The translations under genes were made by a program, and so were the position numbers. A stretch of 64,000 bases of DNA. Origin: Nocardioides flavescens. GTDB lineage: Bacteria; Actinomycetota; Actinomycetes; Propionibacteriales; Nocardioidaceae. Position 1 is the stretch's first letter. Each line of letters begins with the position of its first letter. Under the pieces are notes generated by a model. It searched no databases. It was not told the origin of the DNA and was given only the letters and a program-made list of their open reading frames with translations. Location of the stretch: assembly GCF_009823805.1 (NCBI RefSeq), contig NZ_WUEK01000003.1, positions 1-64,000 on the forward strand. Direction: 5' to 3'. Of the stretch, positions 43,638 through 53,098 are shown one piece after another.

Positions 43638-43747
43638 GATCGTCCTCCCGCAGTTAATCGTTAGGTAGTTGACGGATTCTGGGTACGGTTCGAGAGTAGT
43701 CGCCGCACCGTCCCCAGCGCCGCCGCGCAGCACGAGTCGAGGAACCC
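43638..43747. promoter_or_regulatory. Divergent marR / MFS promoter region
   Basis: An AT-rich patch at 43653-43678 (GTTAATCGTTAGGTAGTTGA) stands out in this GC-rich context. It includes related half-sites GTTAATC and GTTAGGT 7 bp apart, plausible contacts for the double MarR protein. The symmetry is imperfect, so exact operator limits are uncertain. Confidence 0.45.
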
Positions 43748-45334
43748 ATGTCGCACCTGGCCGCCGAGCCCACCCACCACGCCAAGCAGGCCGACCCGAA
43801 GTGGTGGACGCTCGTTGCCGTCTGCACGGGCGTCTTCATCCTGCTGCTCGACATCACGATCGTGAACGTCGCGCTGCCCGACATCCAGAGCGAGCTCGAC
43901 GCCTCGCTGTCGGACCTCCAGTGGGTCATCGACGCCTACGCGCTCAGCCTCGCCGCCCTGCTGCTGACGGCGGGATCGCTGGCCGACCTGTACGGCCGGC
44001 GGCTGCTGTTCGTCATCGGCACGGCGCTGTTCATGGTCGGCTCGATCGCGTGCGGCGCGGCCCAGAGCGTCTTCTTCCTGCAGTTGGCGCGGGCGTTCCA
44101 GGGCATCGGCGGGGCGGCGATGTTCGCCACGGCGCTGGCGCTGATCGCCTCGGCGTTCACCGGTCGCGAGCGGGGCGTGGCCTTCGGCGCCTTCGGTGCC
44201 ACCACCGGCGTCGCCGTCGCCGTCGGCCCGGTCCTCGGTGGGCTGCTCACCTCGGGGCTGTCGTGGCGCTGGATCTTCTTCGTCAACATCCCGATCTGCC
44301 TCGCCGCCATCGCGATCGGGCTGTGGAAGGTCAAGGAGTCGCACGACCCGCGCGCCGGTCGTCCCGACTGGGTCGGCTTCGTGACCTTCTCGCTCGCCCT
44401 GGCCTCGCTGGTCTACGGGCTGATCCGCGCCGGTCAGGAGTCGTGGGGCGACACCCGCGTCCTCGTCTGCCTGGTCGCGGCGGCGGTGCTGCTCGCGGCG
44501 TTCGTGGTGAGCCAGCTCAAGCAGCGCGACCCGATGTTCGACCTCGGCCTGCTCCGCAAGCCGACCTTCACCGGCGGCCTGATCGCGGCGTTCGGCATCT
44601 CGGCCTCGATCTTCTCGCTGCTGACCTACATCGTCATCTACCTGCAGAACGTCCAGGGCTACTCCGCCATCGGCACCGGCGTGCGCACGCTGTTCCTGTC
44701 GGCGGCGTCGTTCGTCACCGCCGCGATCGCGGGCCGGCTCACCGCGAAGCTGCCGGCCAAGTGGCTGATCGTGCCCGGCTTCGTCCTCACCGGCACGGGC
44801 CTGCTGCTGATGAGCGGCCTCGACCCCGACTCGTCGTGGACGCACCTGATCCCCGGTCTGCTCGTCGCGGGTGTCGGCATCGGCATGATCAACACCCCGC
44901 TCGCCTCGACCGCGGTGGGTGTGGTCCCCGTCGAGCGCTCCGGCATGGCCTCGGGCATCAACTCGACGTTCCGGCAGGTCGGCGTGGCCACCGGCATCGC
45001 CGCGCTGGGCTCGCTCTTCAGCCACCAGGTGGCCACCGAGGTGCGCGACGGCCTCGCCGGCACCCCCGCGGCCGGGCAGTCCGGCCGGATCGCGGAGGCG
45101 GTGACCGGCGGGCAGATCCAGGCCGTGCTCGCTCAGGCGCCGGCCGAGGTGCGCGACCGGCTCGCCGAGGTGATGACCGCCAGCTTCGTCGACGCCCTCA
45201 ACCACATCATCGTGATCGGCGCGGTCATCGCCTACGTCGCCGGCGTCGCCTGCTTCTTCCTCATCCGCCAGAAGGACTTCGTCCCCCAGGGCCCCGCGGC
45301 CCAGCGTCAGGAGGCCGGCGCCAGCCAGCCCTGA
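43748..45334 (+). CDS. MFS drug exporter, DHA2 (14-helix, EmrB/QacA) family
   Basis: An inner-membrane multidrug/H+ antiporter of 528 aa with about 14 hydrophobic helices. Motifs: LLLDITIVNVALPDIQ (helix 1), GSLADLYGRRLLF (motif A) and VGPVLGGLL (motif C). The last ~60 residues between the penultimate helices carry a loop typical of DHA2. GAGG lies ahead of ATG 43748. Its 3' end overlaps the convergent esterase gene by 28 nt. Confidence 0.93.
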   Translation: MSHLAAEPTHHAKQADPKWWTLVAVCTGVFILLLDITIVNVALPDIQSELDASLSDLQWVIDAYALSLAALLLTAGSLADLYGRRLLFVIGTALFMVGSIACGAAQSVFFLQLARAFQGIGGAAMFATALALIASAFTGRERGVAFGAFGATTGVAVAVGPVLGGLLTSGLSWRWIFFVNIPICLAAIAIGLWKVKESHDPRAGRPDWVGFVTFSLALASLVYGLIRAGQESWGDTRVLVCLVAAAVLLAAFVVSQLKQRDPMFDLGLLRKPTFTGGLIAAFGISASIFSLLTYIVIYLQNVQGYSAIGTGVRTLFLSAASFVTAAIAGRLTAKLPAKWLIVPGFVLTGTGLLLMSGLDPDSSWTHLIPGLLVAGVGIGMINTPLASTAVGVVPVERSGMASGINSTFRQVGVATGIAALGSLFSHQVATEVRDGLAGTPAAGQSGRIAEAVTGGQIQAVLAQAPAEVRDRLAEVMTASFVDALNHIIVIGAVIAYVAGVACFFLIRQKDFVPQGPAAQRQEAGASQP

Positions 45335-46461
45335 CCGAGCGCGGGCAGCAGGTAGGTCCGCAGGTCGGCATCGGTGCCGGGATAGGTGCCGGGATCGTCG
45401 TAGTGCGTGCCGGGCCGCTCGATCAGGGTCAGCGGGAAGCCGGCGTTGTTCATCGCGGCGGTCTCCGCCTTCACGCCGTGAAGTTGATAGACCTCGTCGT
45501 CGGTGTGCGCGAGGTGCCAGACGTTGAACTTCCAGCTCGCCGCGGCGAGTGACTGCGCCTGGCCGGAGCCGGTGTCGCGGAACGGTGAGGTGTTCTCGGC
45601 GATGACCCCGGCGAAGAGCTTCGCGTTGTAGAACGCCGTGCGGTAGGCCAGGTCGCCCCCGGAGCTGTAGCCGCCGATGACCACCTGGCGGGGGGCGATG
45701 TTGAAGTGCGTCTTGACGTCCGCGAGCGCCGCGAGGACCTTGGCCGGGTCGGCGTTCACGTCCCAGCAGTCGCCGTCGCGGCCGCCGAGGGAGACCGAGA
45801 TCCAGTCCTGCGACCCACCCGGGGAGACGAGGTAGGTGTCGCCCTCCGATTCGCCGCCGCAGCCGTGCATCCAGATGAGCAGTTTGGTCGGCGTCTGGTG
45901 GCTGGCGTCGTACGAGGTCGGCACGTAGGTCCAGTACGACGCGCCGGCGGCGTCAGTGAGGAACGGCTGCTCGGGGGTGAACGGCACCGGTCGCGTCGGC
46001 ACTGAGCTGGTCGGCGTTGTCGGGGTCGTCACCGGGGGTTGGGCGACGACGACCTGGCCGACGATGCGGCAGTCGTCGTCGCGGTCGCGCTGCCGGAGCT
46101 TGCGGGTGGCGTCGGCGCACGCCCGCAGCGACCAGGTGCCTGCGGCGAGACCGGTCGGCAGGGGCGAGGAGACGGCGACGGTGCGCTTCGCACGCTTCTT
46201 CAGTCGCGGGACGTCGTACGTCGCCACGGGGAGCTCGGCGCCGGGGCCGACGAGGGTGAGCGAGGCGACGCTGCGCCCGGCGCGGGCTCGCCCCTGGGCC
46301 TTGACGGTGAACGACCCGGTCAGCGTCGAGCCGCTCAGCGCGACGCCGCCCTTCGTCACCGCGAGGTCCGGCCGTGGTCGCTGGGCCGCGCCGGCTCCGG
46401 CCGGCGCGAGGCCGGTCAGGACGGTGGCGAGCAGGACGCAGAGCAGCAGGAGTCGTCGCAC
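45307..46461 (-). CDS. Secreted esterase / depolymerase-like alpha/beta hydrolase
   Basis: A 384-aa exported protein. A signal peptide (MRRLLLLCVLLATVLTGLAPAGAGA) precedes a ~120-residue beta-sandwich with a CxxxC-type pair, then a Thr/Pro linker (PPVTTPTTPTSSVPT) and a catalytic domain of the PHB-depolymerase/feruloyl-esterase kind: LLIWMHGCGGES oxyanion loop, nucleophile in IGGYSSGGDLAY, HTDDEVYQ acid loop and the His in GTHYDDPG. Substrate not determined. Confidence 0.82.
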   Translation of the reverse strand: MRRLLLLCVLLATVLTGLAPAGAGAAQRPRPDLAVTKGGVALSGSTLTGSFTVKAQGRARAGRSVASLTLVGPGAELPVATYDVPRLKKRAKRTVAVSSPLPTGLAAGTWSLRACADATRKLRQRDRDDDCRIVGQVVVAQPPVTTPTTPTSSVPTRPVPFTPEQPFLTDAAGASYWTYVPTSYDASHQTPTKLLIWMHGCGGESEGDTYLVSPGGSQDWISVSLGGRDGDCWDVNADPAKVLAALADVKTHFNIAPRQVVIGGYSSGGDLAYRTAFYNAKLFAGVIAENTSPFRDTGSGQAQSLAAASWKFNVWHLAHTDDEVYQLHGVKAETAAMNNAGFPLTLIERPGTHYDDPGTYPGTDADLRTYLLPALGQGWLAPAS

Positions 46462-46522
46462 CCCTCCAGCGTCGGCCCGCTCCGGCCGTCGTCTGCATGG
46501 CCCACGTGGGTCTTGCGCGACG

Positions 46523-46561
46523 GTGGTTGAGGAGGTCGTGCAACGACCGTCTCGAAACCAC
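46523..46561. repeat. Family A REP-like unit, single
   Basis: GTGGTTGAGGAGGTCG ... CGACCGTCTCGAAACCAC with a GGTCG/CGACC tip around TGCAA. It lies between the divergent-side start of the esterase and the end of the diacylglycerol kinase gene. Confidence 0.85.
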
Positions 46562-46576
46562 TCGACCGGCGCGACC

Positions 46577-48148
46577 TCAACGGGGGACGCGCACCAGCAC
46601 CCGCCCGTGCACGCACTCCATGCGCAGCTCGCGGCCGGGCCCGACGGTGTCGCCGTCGAGCTGGCGAGGGGTGTCGGAGGCGGCGCGGACGACGATGGTG
46701 CGACCGGTCATCCGGTTGACGAGGTCGTCGGTGCGTGAGCGCTTCGCGAGGACGCGGAAGGCGAGCGGCACCCAGGAGAGGAAGCGCTTCGGGTGCAGCA
46801 GGACGACGTCGAGCATCCCGTCGTCGATGGCGGCGTCGGGCAGCAGCGGCATGCCGGCCTGGAGGTAGCCGACGTTGCCGACGACGATGGTGCGGGCCCG
46901 GTGCTTGGTCGGCTCGCCGCCGTCGACGCTGATCTCGACCTTGACCGCGGGGAACATCAGCGACTTCAGCGCGGAGACGACGTAGGCGAGCCAGCCGACA
47001 CGCTTCTTGAAGTCCTCGTTGACGCCCTCCATGATCGCGGCGTCGAAGCCCATGCCGGCCATGACCATGAAGTGGGTCGGCTCGAGGCCGTCGCCGGAGA
47101 CCTCGACGAGGTCGATCGCGCGGTCCTGGCCGGTGAGGGCGATGTCGATGGCCGAGCGCAGGAAGAGCGGGATCGCCAGGTTGCGGGCGAGCAGGTTGCC
47201 GGTGCCCGCGGGGATGATGCCGACGGGGATGCCGGTGCCGGCGAGCTCGGCACACACTTCGCGCACGGTGCCGTCGCCGCCGCACACCATCACGAGATCG
47301 GCCCCGGCCACCGCGGCGGCCTCGGCCATCCCGGTGCCCGGGTCCTCGATCGAGGTGAGGTGCCAGACGGGCGGGGACCAGCCCACGGCCGTCGCCATCG
47401 AGGTGACGATGGCCTTGAACGCCTCGACGTCCTCGACCTTGATCGGGTTGAGCACGACGTGCAGGCGTCGCTCGGTCGTGAACACCTCGGGCAGCGCCGG
47501 CATCGTCTCGGCGTGCGAGCGCGGCAGCGGGGAGTAGACGACGAGGCCCAGCAGGACGGTGCCGGTGCCGAGCAGCACCCCGCCGATCACGTCGCTGGGG
47601 TAGTGGCGTCCGAGCAGCACCCGGTCCAGGCAGACGACCACCACGACCAGCGCGAGGAGGACGTAGAGCAGGCGCCGCACCGCGCCGCGGCGTACGAGCA
47701 TCACCACGAGGACGCAGAGGATGCCGGCGAGGGCCGTGACGGTCGAGGCGTGCCCCGAGGGGAAGGACTTGCTGGAGTAGAGCGCGTCCTCCAGCTGCCA
47801 CTCCGGCCGGGCGCGCCCGACGAGCGCCTTGATCGAGGTGTAGAGCACGGTCGTGGCGACCGTGACCCCGAAGGCGTAGAGCGCCGCGCGCCGGTGGCCC
47901 TTCCAGAGCATCGCCACGATGATCACGAGCGTCGCGAGCGTGATGCCGGTGCTGTCGAAGGCGACCTCGATCGTGCGCAGCACGGACACCAGGCGCTCGT
48001 CGGCCGCCCACTGGCTGGCGGGCGAGCCGCGGTCGTCGAACGCCGTCAGGGGGCCGACGCCCTCGACGACCGCGAGGGTGAGCAGCGCGAACAGCGCGTA
48101 CGACGTCGCGGCCCACCCGAGCAGCACGAGACGGGAGCGGTCGAGCAC
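46577..48148 (-). CDS. PAP2 phosphatase fused to diacylglycerol kinase-like domain
   Basis: A 523-aa membrane enzyme. Residues ~1-205 form a six-helix PAP2 phosphatase: KALVGRARP (107-115), FPSGHAS (129-135) and GRHYPSDVIGG (180-190). Residues ~228-523 are a lipid kinase domain with CGGDGTVREVCAEL (GGDGT at 290-294) and GIIPAGTGNLLARNLAIP. The combination could dephosphorylate and phosphorylate lipids in undecaprenol or phosphatidate metabolism. GTG 48148 has CATACT 7 nt upstream. Confidence 0.92.
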   Translation of the reverse strand: MLDRSRLVLLGWAATSYALFALLTLAVVEGVGPLTAFDDRGSPASQWAADERLVSVLRTIEVAFDSTGITLATLVIIVAMLWKGHRRAALYAFGVTVATTVLYTSIKALVGRARPEWQLEDALYSSKSFPSGHASTVTALAGILCVLVVMLVRRGAVRRLLYVLLALVVVVVCLDRVLLGRHYPSDVIGGVLLGTGTVLLGLVVYSPLPRSHAETMPALPEVFTTERRLHVVLNPIKVEDVEAFKAIVTSMATAVGWSPPVWHLTSIEDPGTGMAEAAAVAGADLVMVCGGDGTVREVCAELAGTGIPVGIIPAGTGNLLARNLAIPLFLRSAIDIALTGQDRAIDLVEVSGDGLEPTHFMVMAGMGFDAAIMEGVNEDFKKRVGWLAYVVSALKSLMFPAVKVEISVDGGEPTKHRARTIVVGNVGYLQAGMPLLPDAAIDDGMLDVVLLHPKRFLSWVPLAFRVLAKRSRTDDLVNRMTGRTIVVRAASDTPRQLDGDTVGPGRELRMECVHGRVLVRVPR

Positions 48149-48223
48149 GACGTCGAGTATGACGGGCGGGCCCCTGTGGAACGTCGGGTGAGGTCGGCGG
48201 GGGCGCGCCGATAGCCTTGCGAC

Positions 48224-49501
48224 GTGATCGACCCGAAGGTGCTCCGTGACCAGCCCGACCTCGTGCGCGCCGCGCAGGCCAAGCGGGGGCTGTCGGACTC
48301 CGTGGTCGACGAGGCGCTCGCCGCCGACACCCGCCGCCGCGCCGCGATCGCGGCGTACGAGGCCAAGCGCAGTGAGCAGAAGTCGCTGGGCAAGCAGATC
48401 CCCCAGGCCCAGGGCGAGGAGAAGCAGGCGCTGCTCGCCCGCACCAAGGACCTCTCGGCGGAGGTCAAGGCGGCCGAGGCCGAGCAGGGCGAGGCCGAGG
48501 ACGCGTGGGACGCCGCCCTGCGTGCGATCCCCAACCTCGCCGACGAGGCGGCCCCCGCGGGCGGCGAGGACGACTACGTCGTGCTCGAGCACGTCGGCAC
48601 CCCGCGCGACTTCGCCGCCGAGGGGTTCGAGCCGCGCGACCACGTCGAGCTCGGCCGGATGCTCGGGGCCATCGACATCGAGCGCGGCGCCAAGGTGTCG
48701 GGCTCGCGCTTCTACTTCCTCACCGGCGTCGGCGCCCGGCTCGAGCGGGCGCTGACCAACCTCGCGATGGACCAGGCCCACGCGGCCGGGTTCACCGAGG
48801 CGATCGCCCCCTCGCTGGTGCGCCCCCGCGCGATGGAGGGCACCGGCTTCCTCGGTCAGGCGGCCGACGACGTCTACCGCATCGAGGGCGAGGACCTCTA
48901 TCTCGTCGGCACCTCCGAGGTGCCGATGGCGGCCTACCACTCCGACGAGATCCTCGACGTCGCGTCGCTGCCGCTGCGATACGCGGCGTTCAGCCCCTGC
49001 TTCCGCAAGGAGGCCGGCTCGCACGGCAAGGACACCAAGGGCATCATCCGCGTGCACTGGTTCGACAAGGTCGAGATGTTCGTCTACACGACGCCCGACC
49101 AGGCGGCGGCCGAGCACCAGCGGCTGCTCGACTGGGAGAAGGAGTTCCTCGACAAGCTCGAGCTCTCCTACCGCGTCATCGACACCGCGGCCGGCGACCT
49201 CGGCCTCTCCGCGACGCGCAAGTTCGACTGCGAGGCGTGGATCCCGACCCAGGGCCGCTACCGCGAGCTCACCTCCACCTCCAACTGCACCGAGTTCCAG
49301 GCCCGCCGCCTCGACATCCGCGGCCGCTTCGAGTCGGGCCCGGCCCCGCTCGCGACGCTCAACGGCACGCTCTGCGCCATGCCGCGCACGATCGTGGCGA
49401 TCCTCGAGACCCACCAGAACGCCGACGGCTCGGTCACGGTCCCCCAGGCGCTGCGGCCCTACCTGGGCGGCCTCGAGGTCCTGAAGCCGATCGCCTCGTG
49501 A
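48224..49501 (+). CDS. serS: Seryl-tRNA synthetase
   Basis: Charges tRNA-Ser; 425 aa. An N-terminal coiled-coil arm (about residues 30-95) precedes the class II core with motif 2 [20 protein letters not shown] and motif 3 in [17 protein letters not shown] and [21 protein letters not shown] lies 6 nt before GTG 48224 (leaderless). Two tRNA-Ser genes lie 13-15 kb downstream. Confidence 0.97.
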   Translation: MIDPKVLRDQPDLVRAAQAKRGLSDSVVDEALAADTRRRAAIAAYEAKRSEQKSLGKQIPQAQGEEKQALLARTKDLSAEVKAAEAEQGEAEDAWDAALRAIPNLADEAAPAGGEDDYVVLEHVGTPRDFAAEGFEPRDHVELGRMLGAIDIERGAKVSGSRFYFLTGVGARLERALTNLAMDQAHAAGFTEAIAPSLVRPRAMEGTGFLGQAADDVYRIEGEDLYLVGTSEVPMAAYHSDEILDVASLPLRYAAFSPCFRKEAGSHGKDTKGIIRVHWFDKVEMFVYTTPDQAAAEHQRLLDWEKEFLDKLELSYRVIDTAAGDLGLSATRKFDCEAWIPTQGRYRELTSTSNCTEFQARRLDIRGRFESGPAPLATLNGTLCAMPRTIVAILETHQNADGSVTVPQALRPYLGGLEVLKPIAS

Positions 49502-50316
49502 GCTGGCGACCCGGGCTCGTCGCCCTCGACATCGACGGCACGCTGCTGAGCTGGGTGGAGGACACCGGCGCGCCGGACCCCGTGATCTCCCAGCGCGTCG
49601 GCGACGCCGTGCGCCGCGCCCGCGACGCCGGCGCCCACGTCGTGCTGGCGAGCGGTCGCTCGCCGCACTCGATGACGCCGATCGCCGACATGCTCGAGCT
49701 CTACCTGCCCGAGGCCGAGCCGCTGTGGATCGTCGCGAGCAACGGCGCGGTGTTGCTCCGCTACCCGCCGCTCGAGATCGTCCACGAGGAGACCTTCGAC
49801 GCGGCCCCCGCGGTGCGGGCCGTGCTGGAGGCCCGTCCGGGCGCGCTCGTCGCCGTCGAGGAGCGCGGCGTCGGCTACCGCGCCAGCCGCGCCTTCCCCG
49901 AGGGCGAGCTGCACGGGGAGGTCACGCTCGCCGACGTCGAGGACCTCGTCGCCGAGCCCGTCAGCCGCGTCATCATCCGCGACCCCGAGGCGACCGCCGA
50001 GGACTTCGTCCAGCTCGCCCAGGACCTCGGACTGCACAGCACCGACTACGTCGTCGGCTGGACCGCCTGGCTCGACCTCGCCCCCCGTGGCATCACCAAG
50101 GCCTCCGGGCTGGCGTACGTCGCCGAGCGGCTCGGCGTCGCCCAGGCCGACGTGCTCGCCATCGGCGACGGCCGCAACGACATCGAGATGCTGCAGTGGG
50201 CCGGGCGCGGCGTGGCGATGGGTCAGGCCGTCCAGCCGGTCATCGACGCGGCCGACGCCGTCACCGAGACCGTCGGCGAGGACGGCACCGCCGTCGAGCT
50301 CGAGCGCTGGTTCTGA
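49498..50316 (+). CDS. HAD-superfamily phosphatase, Cof type
   Basis: A 272-aa hydrolase. Motif [13 protein letters not shown], motif [12 protein letters not shown], motif III Lys in [11 protein letters not shown] and motif [17 protein letters not shown] are all intact, with a large C2 cap, as in Cof/YidA sugar-phosphate phosphatases. Its GTG overlaps the serS stop by 4 nt. It is the first of two such genes in the serS transcript. Confidence 0.92.
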   Translation: MSWRPGLVALDIDGTLLSWVEDTGAPDPVISQRVGDAVRRARDAGAHVVLASGRSPHSMTPIADMLELYLPEAEPLWIVASNGAVLLRYPPLEIVHEETFDAAPAVRAVLEARPGALVAVEERGVGYRASRAFPEGELHGEVTLADVEDLVAEPVSRVIIRDPEATAEDFVQLAQDLGLHSTDYVVGWTAWLDLAPRGITKASGLAYVAERLGVAQADVLAIGDGRNDIEMLQWAGRGVAMGQAVQPVIDAADAVTETVGEDGTAVELERWF

Positions 50317-50317
50317 C

Positions 50318-50791
50318 GTGGCCGTGCTCCGCTCGGCCCGCGTCGAGCTGCCGCTGTGGAGCGCCGACGACGTCGCCGCGATCCGCGCGGGAGAGCGTCG
50401 GCCGGGCTGGCACCCGCAGTTCCCGCGCGAGGACGACCGCGACGTCGCCTCGCTGTGGCGCGAGGGCGACCCGTGGTCGACGCGCTCGGTCGTCGTCGAC
50501 GGTGTCGTCGTCGGCTCGATCGGCTTCTTCGCCGCGCCGGAGCCGGCCGCCGACGGGCAGCTCGAGGCCGAGGTCGGCTACGGCCTCGTCGAGGACGCCC
50601 GCGGCCGCGGTCTGATGACCGACGCGCTGGCCACGGTGCTGCGGGTCACCGACGCGCAGGGGGTGCGGGTGCGGGCGAGCGTCGAGCCCACCAACGCCCG
50701 CAGCCTGAAGGTGCTGGCCGCCTGCGGCTTCACCGACCTGCGCGGCAGCGACGAGGACGGGCACCTCGTGCTGGCCCGGCCGGTCCGGTGA
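50318..50791 (+). CDS. GNAT family N-acetyltransferase
   Basis: A 157-aa acetyltransferase. The acetyl-CoA loop is VEDARGRGLMTDAL, followed by EPTNARSLKVLAACGF, as in RimJ/RimL-like enzymes. It begins 1 nt after the preceding stop and overlaps the next gene by 4 nt. Acceptor unknown. Confidence 0.9.
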   Translation: MAVLRSARVELPLWSADDVAAIRAGERRPGWHPQFPREDDRDVASLWREGDPWSTRSVVVDGVVVGSIGFFAAPEPAADGQLEAEVGYGLVEDARGRGLMTDALATVLRVTDAQGVRVRASVEPTNARSLKVLAACGFTDLRGSDEDGHLVLARPVR

Positions 50792-51606
50792 GCGGTCCCG
50801 TGAGCGCCCCCGCGTCGCGGCCGCGCCTGGTCGCCACCGACCTCGACGGCACGCTCGTGCGCTCCGACGGGTCCGTCTCCCCGCGCACCGCCGAGGTGCT
50901 CGCCGCGGTCGAGGCGCTCGGCGTGCCGGTCGTGTTCGTGACCGGGCGACCGCTGCGCTGGACCGAGGTCGTCTTCGAGCACGTCGGCGCCCACGGCCTC
51001 GCGGTCGTCGCCAACGGTGCCCTCGTCTGGGACGTCGCCGCCGACGCCCCGCGCCTCGAGCGCGGCATCGACGTCGACACCCTCCGGTCGGTGGCCGCCG
51101 ACCTGCGGGCCGCCGTACCCGGCACGACGTACGCCGTCGAGCGCCTCGACGGCATCGGCCTCGAGCACGCCTTCCGCGAGCGCCACCCCGTGCCCGACGG
51201 CGCCCGGCGCATGAGCACCGAGGAGCTGCTGGCGGCTCCGGTGCAGAAGCTGCTCGCGCGCCACGAGGAGCTGTCGCCGCAGGACTACTGGGACGCTGCG
51301 GAGGCCGCGGTCGGCGACCGGGTCACCATCACCTGGTCGTCGTCGACGACACTGCTCGAGATCAGCGCGTTCGGCGTCACCAAGGCGACCACCCTGGCCG
51401 TCGTCGCCGAGGGGCTCGGGGTCGCCGCCGAGGACGTCGTCGCCTTCGGAGACATGCCCAACGACCTGCCGATGCTGGCCTGGGCCGGCACGTCGTACGC
51501 CATGGACAACGCCCACCCGAGCGTGCGGGAGGTGGCCGACCACGTCGCCCCCGACCACGACCAGGACGGCGTGGCGTCGGTGCTCGCCAGTATCTTCGAC
51601 CTGTGA
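50788..51606 (+). CDS. HAD-superfamily phosphatase, Cof type, second copy
   Basis: A 272-aa paralogue of the gene at 49498: VATDLDGTLVRSDG, VFVTGRPLRW, SAFGVTKATTL with the motif III Lys, and FGDMPNDLPMLAWAG. GTG 50788 overlaps the acetyltransferase stop; GTG 50800 is an alternative. It overlaps the next gene by 4 nt. Confidence 0.92.
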   Translation: MSGPVSAPASRPRLVATDLDGTLVRSDGSVSPRTAEVLAAVEALGVPVVFVTGRPLRWTEVVFEHVGAHGLAVVANGALVWDVAADAPRLERGIDVDTLRSVAADLRAAVPGTTYAVERLDGIGLEHAFRERHPVPDGARRMSTEELLAAPVQKLLARHEELSPQDYWDAAEAAVGDRVTITWSSSTTLLEISAFGVTKATTLAVVAEGLGVAAEDVVAFGDMPNDLPMLAWAGTSYAMDNAHPSVREVADHVAPDHDQDGVASVLASIFDL

Positions 51607-52208
51607 CCCGACGCCTCGCCCTCGCCCTGGCGACGCTGTGCGCGTCGGCGACGGTCGCGCTCGGCCCGGTCGCCGCCGCGCCGGCCCAGGCCGCGCCGGA
51701 CTGCCCGGTCGTCACCGTGCAGGACAGCACCAAGGCCGCCCGCGCGGTCTTCGCCGGCACGGTCACCGCGGTCGAGAAGCAGCCGCGCACCGACGGCCAG
51801 CCCGGCGCGATCTACCAGCAGAGCGTCGAGGTCGCCCGGGTCTACCAGGGCCGGATCAGCACCGAGACCGTCGACGTGCAGACCGACCGCAACCTGCAGC
51901 AGTGCAGCCTCGGTGCGCTCGACGTCGGCACCGCCTACATGTTCTTCGTGACCGCCGACGGCGACACCTGGCTGGCGAGCGGCACCAGCGGCACGCGCGC
52001 CAACAGCGAAGCCGTGACCTCACAGGTCGAGCGGCTGCTGGGCACCGGCAAGCTGCCGGTGGCACCGCAGCCCGAGTCCGCGGAGTTCGAGGCCGTCGAC
52101 ACCGACGACCCGACCCCGCTCACCCGAGCGGCGGCACCCGGCGGCGCGCTCGTGCTCGTCGGCCTGCTCGGCCTCGCGGTCGTGCAGGGGTTGCGCCGCC
52201 GGCGCTGA
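51603..52208 (+). CDS. Secreted, C-terminally membrane-anchored protein
   Basis: A 201-aa protein with a signal peptide (TRRLALALATLCASATVALG ... AQA), an extracytoplasmic domain with two Cys (DCPVVTV, LQQCSLG) and a C-terminal membrane helix followed by RRRR. The domain (FAGTVTAVEKQ, then VARVYQGRIST, then TAYMFFV) has the strand order of the netrin/TIMP-like OB fold. No sortase motif. Function unknown. Last gene of the serS run; a family C element follows. Confidence 0.72.
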   Translation: MTRRLALALATLCASATVALGPVAAAPAQAAPDCPVVTVQDSTKAARAVFAGTVTAVEKQPRTDGQPGAIYQQSVEVARVYQGRISTETVDVQTDRNLQQCSLGALDVGTAYMFFVTADGDTWLASGTSGTRANSEAVTSQVERLLGTGKLPVAPQPESAEFEAVDTDDPTPLTRAAAPGGALVLVGLLGLAVVQGLRRRR

Positions 52209-52210
52209 CG

Positions 52211-52381
52211 CCAGGGAAGTGCTGATCAATGGCAGAGGGCGGCGTCAGCCCCGCCCCAGCACGCACCCGAGCGGCTTCTCCTCAGTCGCCGTGCCTCCGG
52301 CACGGCTCCCTCGTCGGCACCACTCGTGCACGCACCGGGACGACGCTGACATCCACCCCCCATTGATCAGCACTTCCCTGG
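52211..52381. mobile_element. Family C 171-bp hairpin element, copy 2
   Basis: It has the same interior as 11591-11760 (a few substitutions and one extra C) and again perfect inverted ends, but positions 6-9 of the arm read GAAG here and AGGC in copy 1, with CTTC and GCCT on the opposite arm. The arms extend to 23 bp with the flanking G52210/C52382. It sits exactly between two convergent stop codons (52206-52208 and 52386-52388). Confidence 0.85.
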
Positions 52382-52385
52382 CCGA

Positions 52386-53051
52386 TCAGAGGTACATCCC
52401 GCCGGACCCGCCGCCGGGGCCTGCGTCGGTGTCTCCACCGGGCTGGCCGGGCTGTCCCGGCTGCCCGGGGACGCCGCCGGGCACCGCGCCGGGCGGCAGG
52501 GCGCGCCGCATCTGCTCGAACTGCATCTTGGCGGCCATCTGCTGGGCGTAGATCGCGGTCTGGATGCCGTGGAAGAGGCCCTCGAGCCAGCCCACCAGCT
52601 GGGCCTGGGCGATGCGCAGCTCGCCCTCGGAGGGCGTCGAGTCCTCGGTGAACGGCAGCGCCAGGCGGTCGAGCTCCTCGACCAGCTCGGGCGCCAGGCC
52701 GGCTTCGAGCTCCTTGATGGAGGCCTGGTGGATCTCCTTGAGGCGGTTGCGGCTGGCCTCGTCGAGGGGAGCGGACTTCACCTCCTCGAGCAGCTGACGG
52801 ATCATGCTGCCGATCCGCATCACCTTCGCCGGCTGCTCGACCAGGTCGGTGATGCCGCGCTCGCCCTCGCCGTCGTCCCCGTGGTCGCCGTCCCGCTGCG
52901 CCTGCTGACCGGCCGCGGCGGCGACGAGCGCGGCCTCGGGTACGGCGGCCAGCGGCTGGCCGTCGGGGCCGACGATCACGACGCGGCGAGCCCCGTCGTC
53001 CTCCTGCTCGGTCCCACCCTGCGCTCCGTGCTCACCAGCCTGCTCAGTCAT
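52386..53051 (-). CDS. bpa: Bacterial proteasome activator (Bpa/PafE family)
   Basis: An ATP-independent ring that opens the 20S proteasome gate; 221 aa. The helical core LTDLVEQPAKVMRIGSMIRQ region, APLDEASRNRLKEIHQASIK and AQLVGWLEGLFHGIQTA match Bpa closely. A Gly/Pro-rich linker leads to the C-terminal MYL, the proteasome-docking end (GQYL in the mycobacterial protein as I recall it). TACCGT lies 6 nt before ATG 53051. It implies a Pup-proteasome system elsewhere in this genome. Confidence 0.93.
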   Translation of the reverse strand: MTEQAGEHGAQGGTEQEDDGARRVVIVGPDGQPLAAVPEAALVAAAAGQQAQRDGDHGDDGEGERGITDLVEQPAKVMRIGSMIRQLLEEVKSAPLDEASRNRLKEIHQASIKELEAGLAPELVEELDRLALPFTEDSTPSEGELRIAQAQLVGWLEGLFHGIQTAIYAQQMAAKMQFEQMRRALPPGAVPGGVPGQPGQPGQPGGDTDAGPGGGSGGMYL

Positions 53052-53098
53052 GCGCTCACGGTAACCAGCGCGCAGCCGGACGACGCTCGGTGTGCGCT

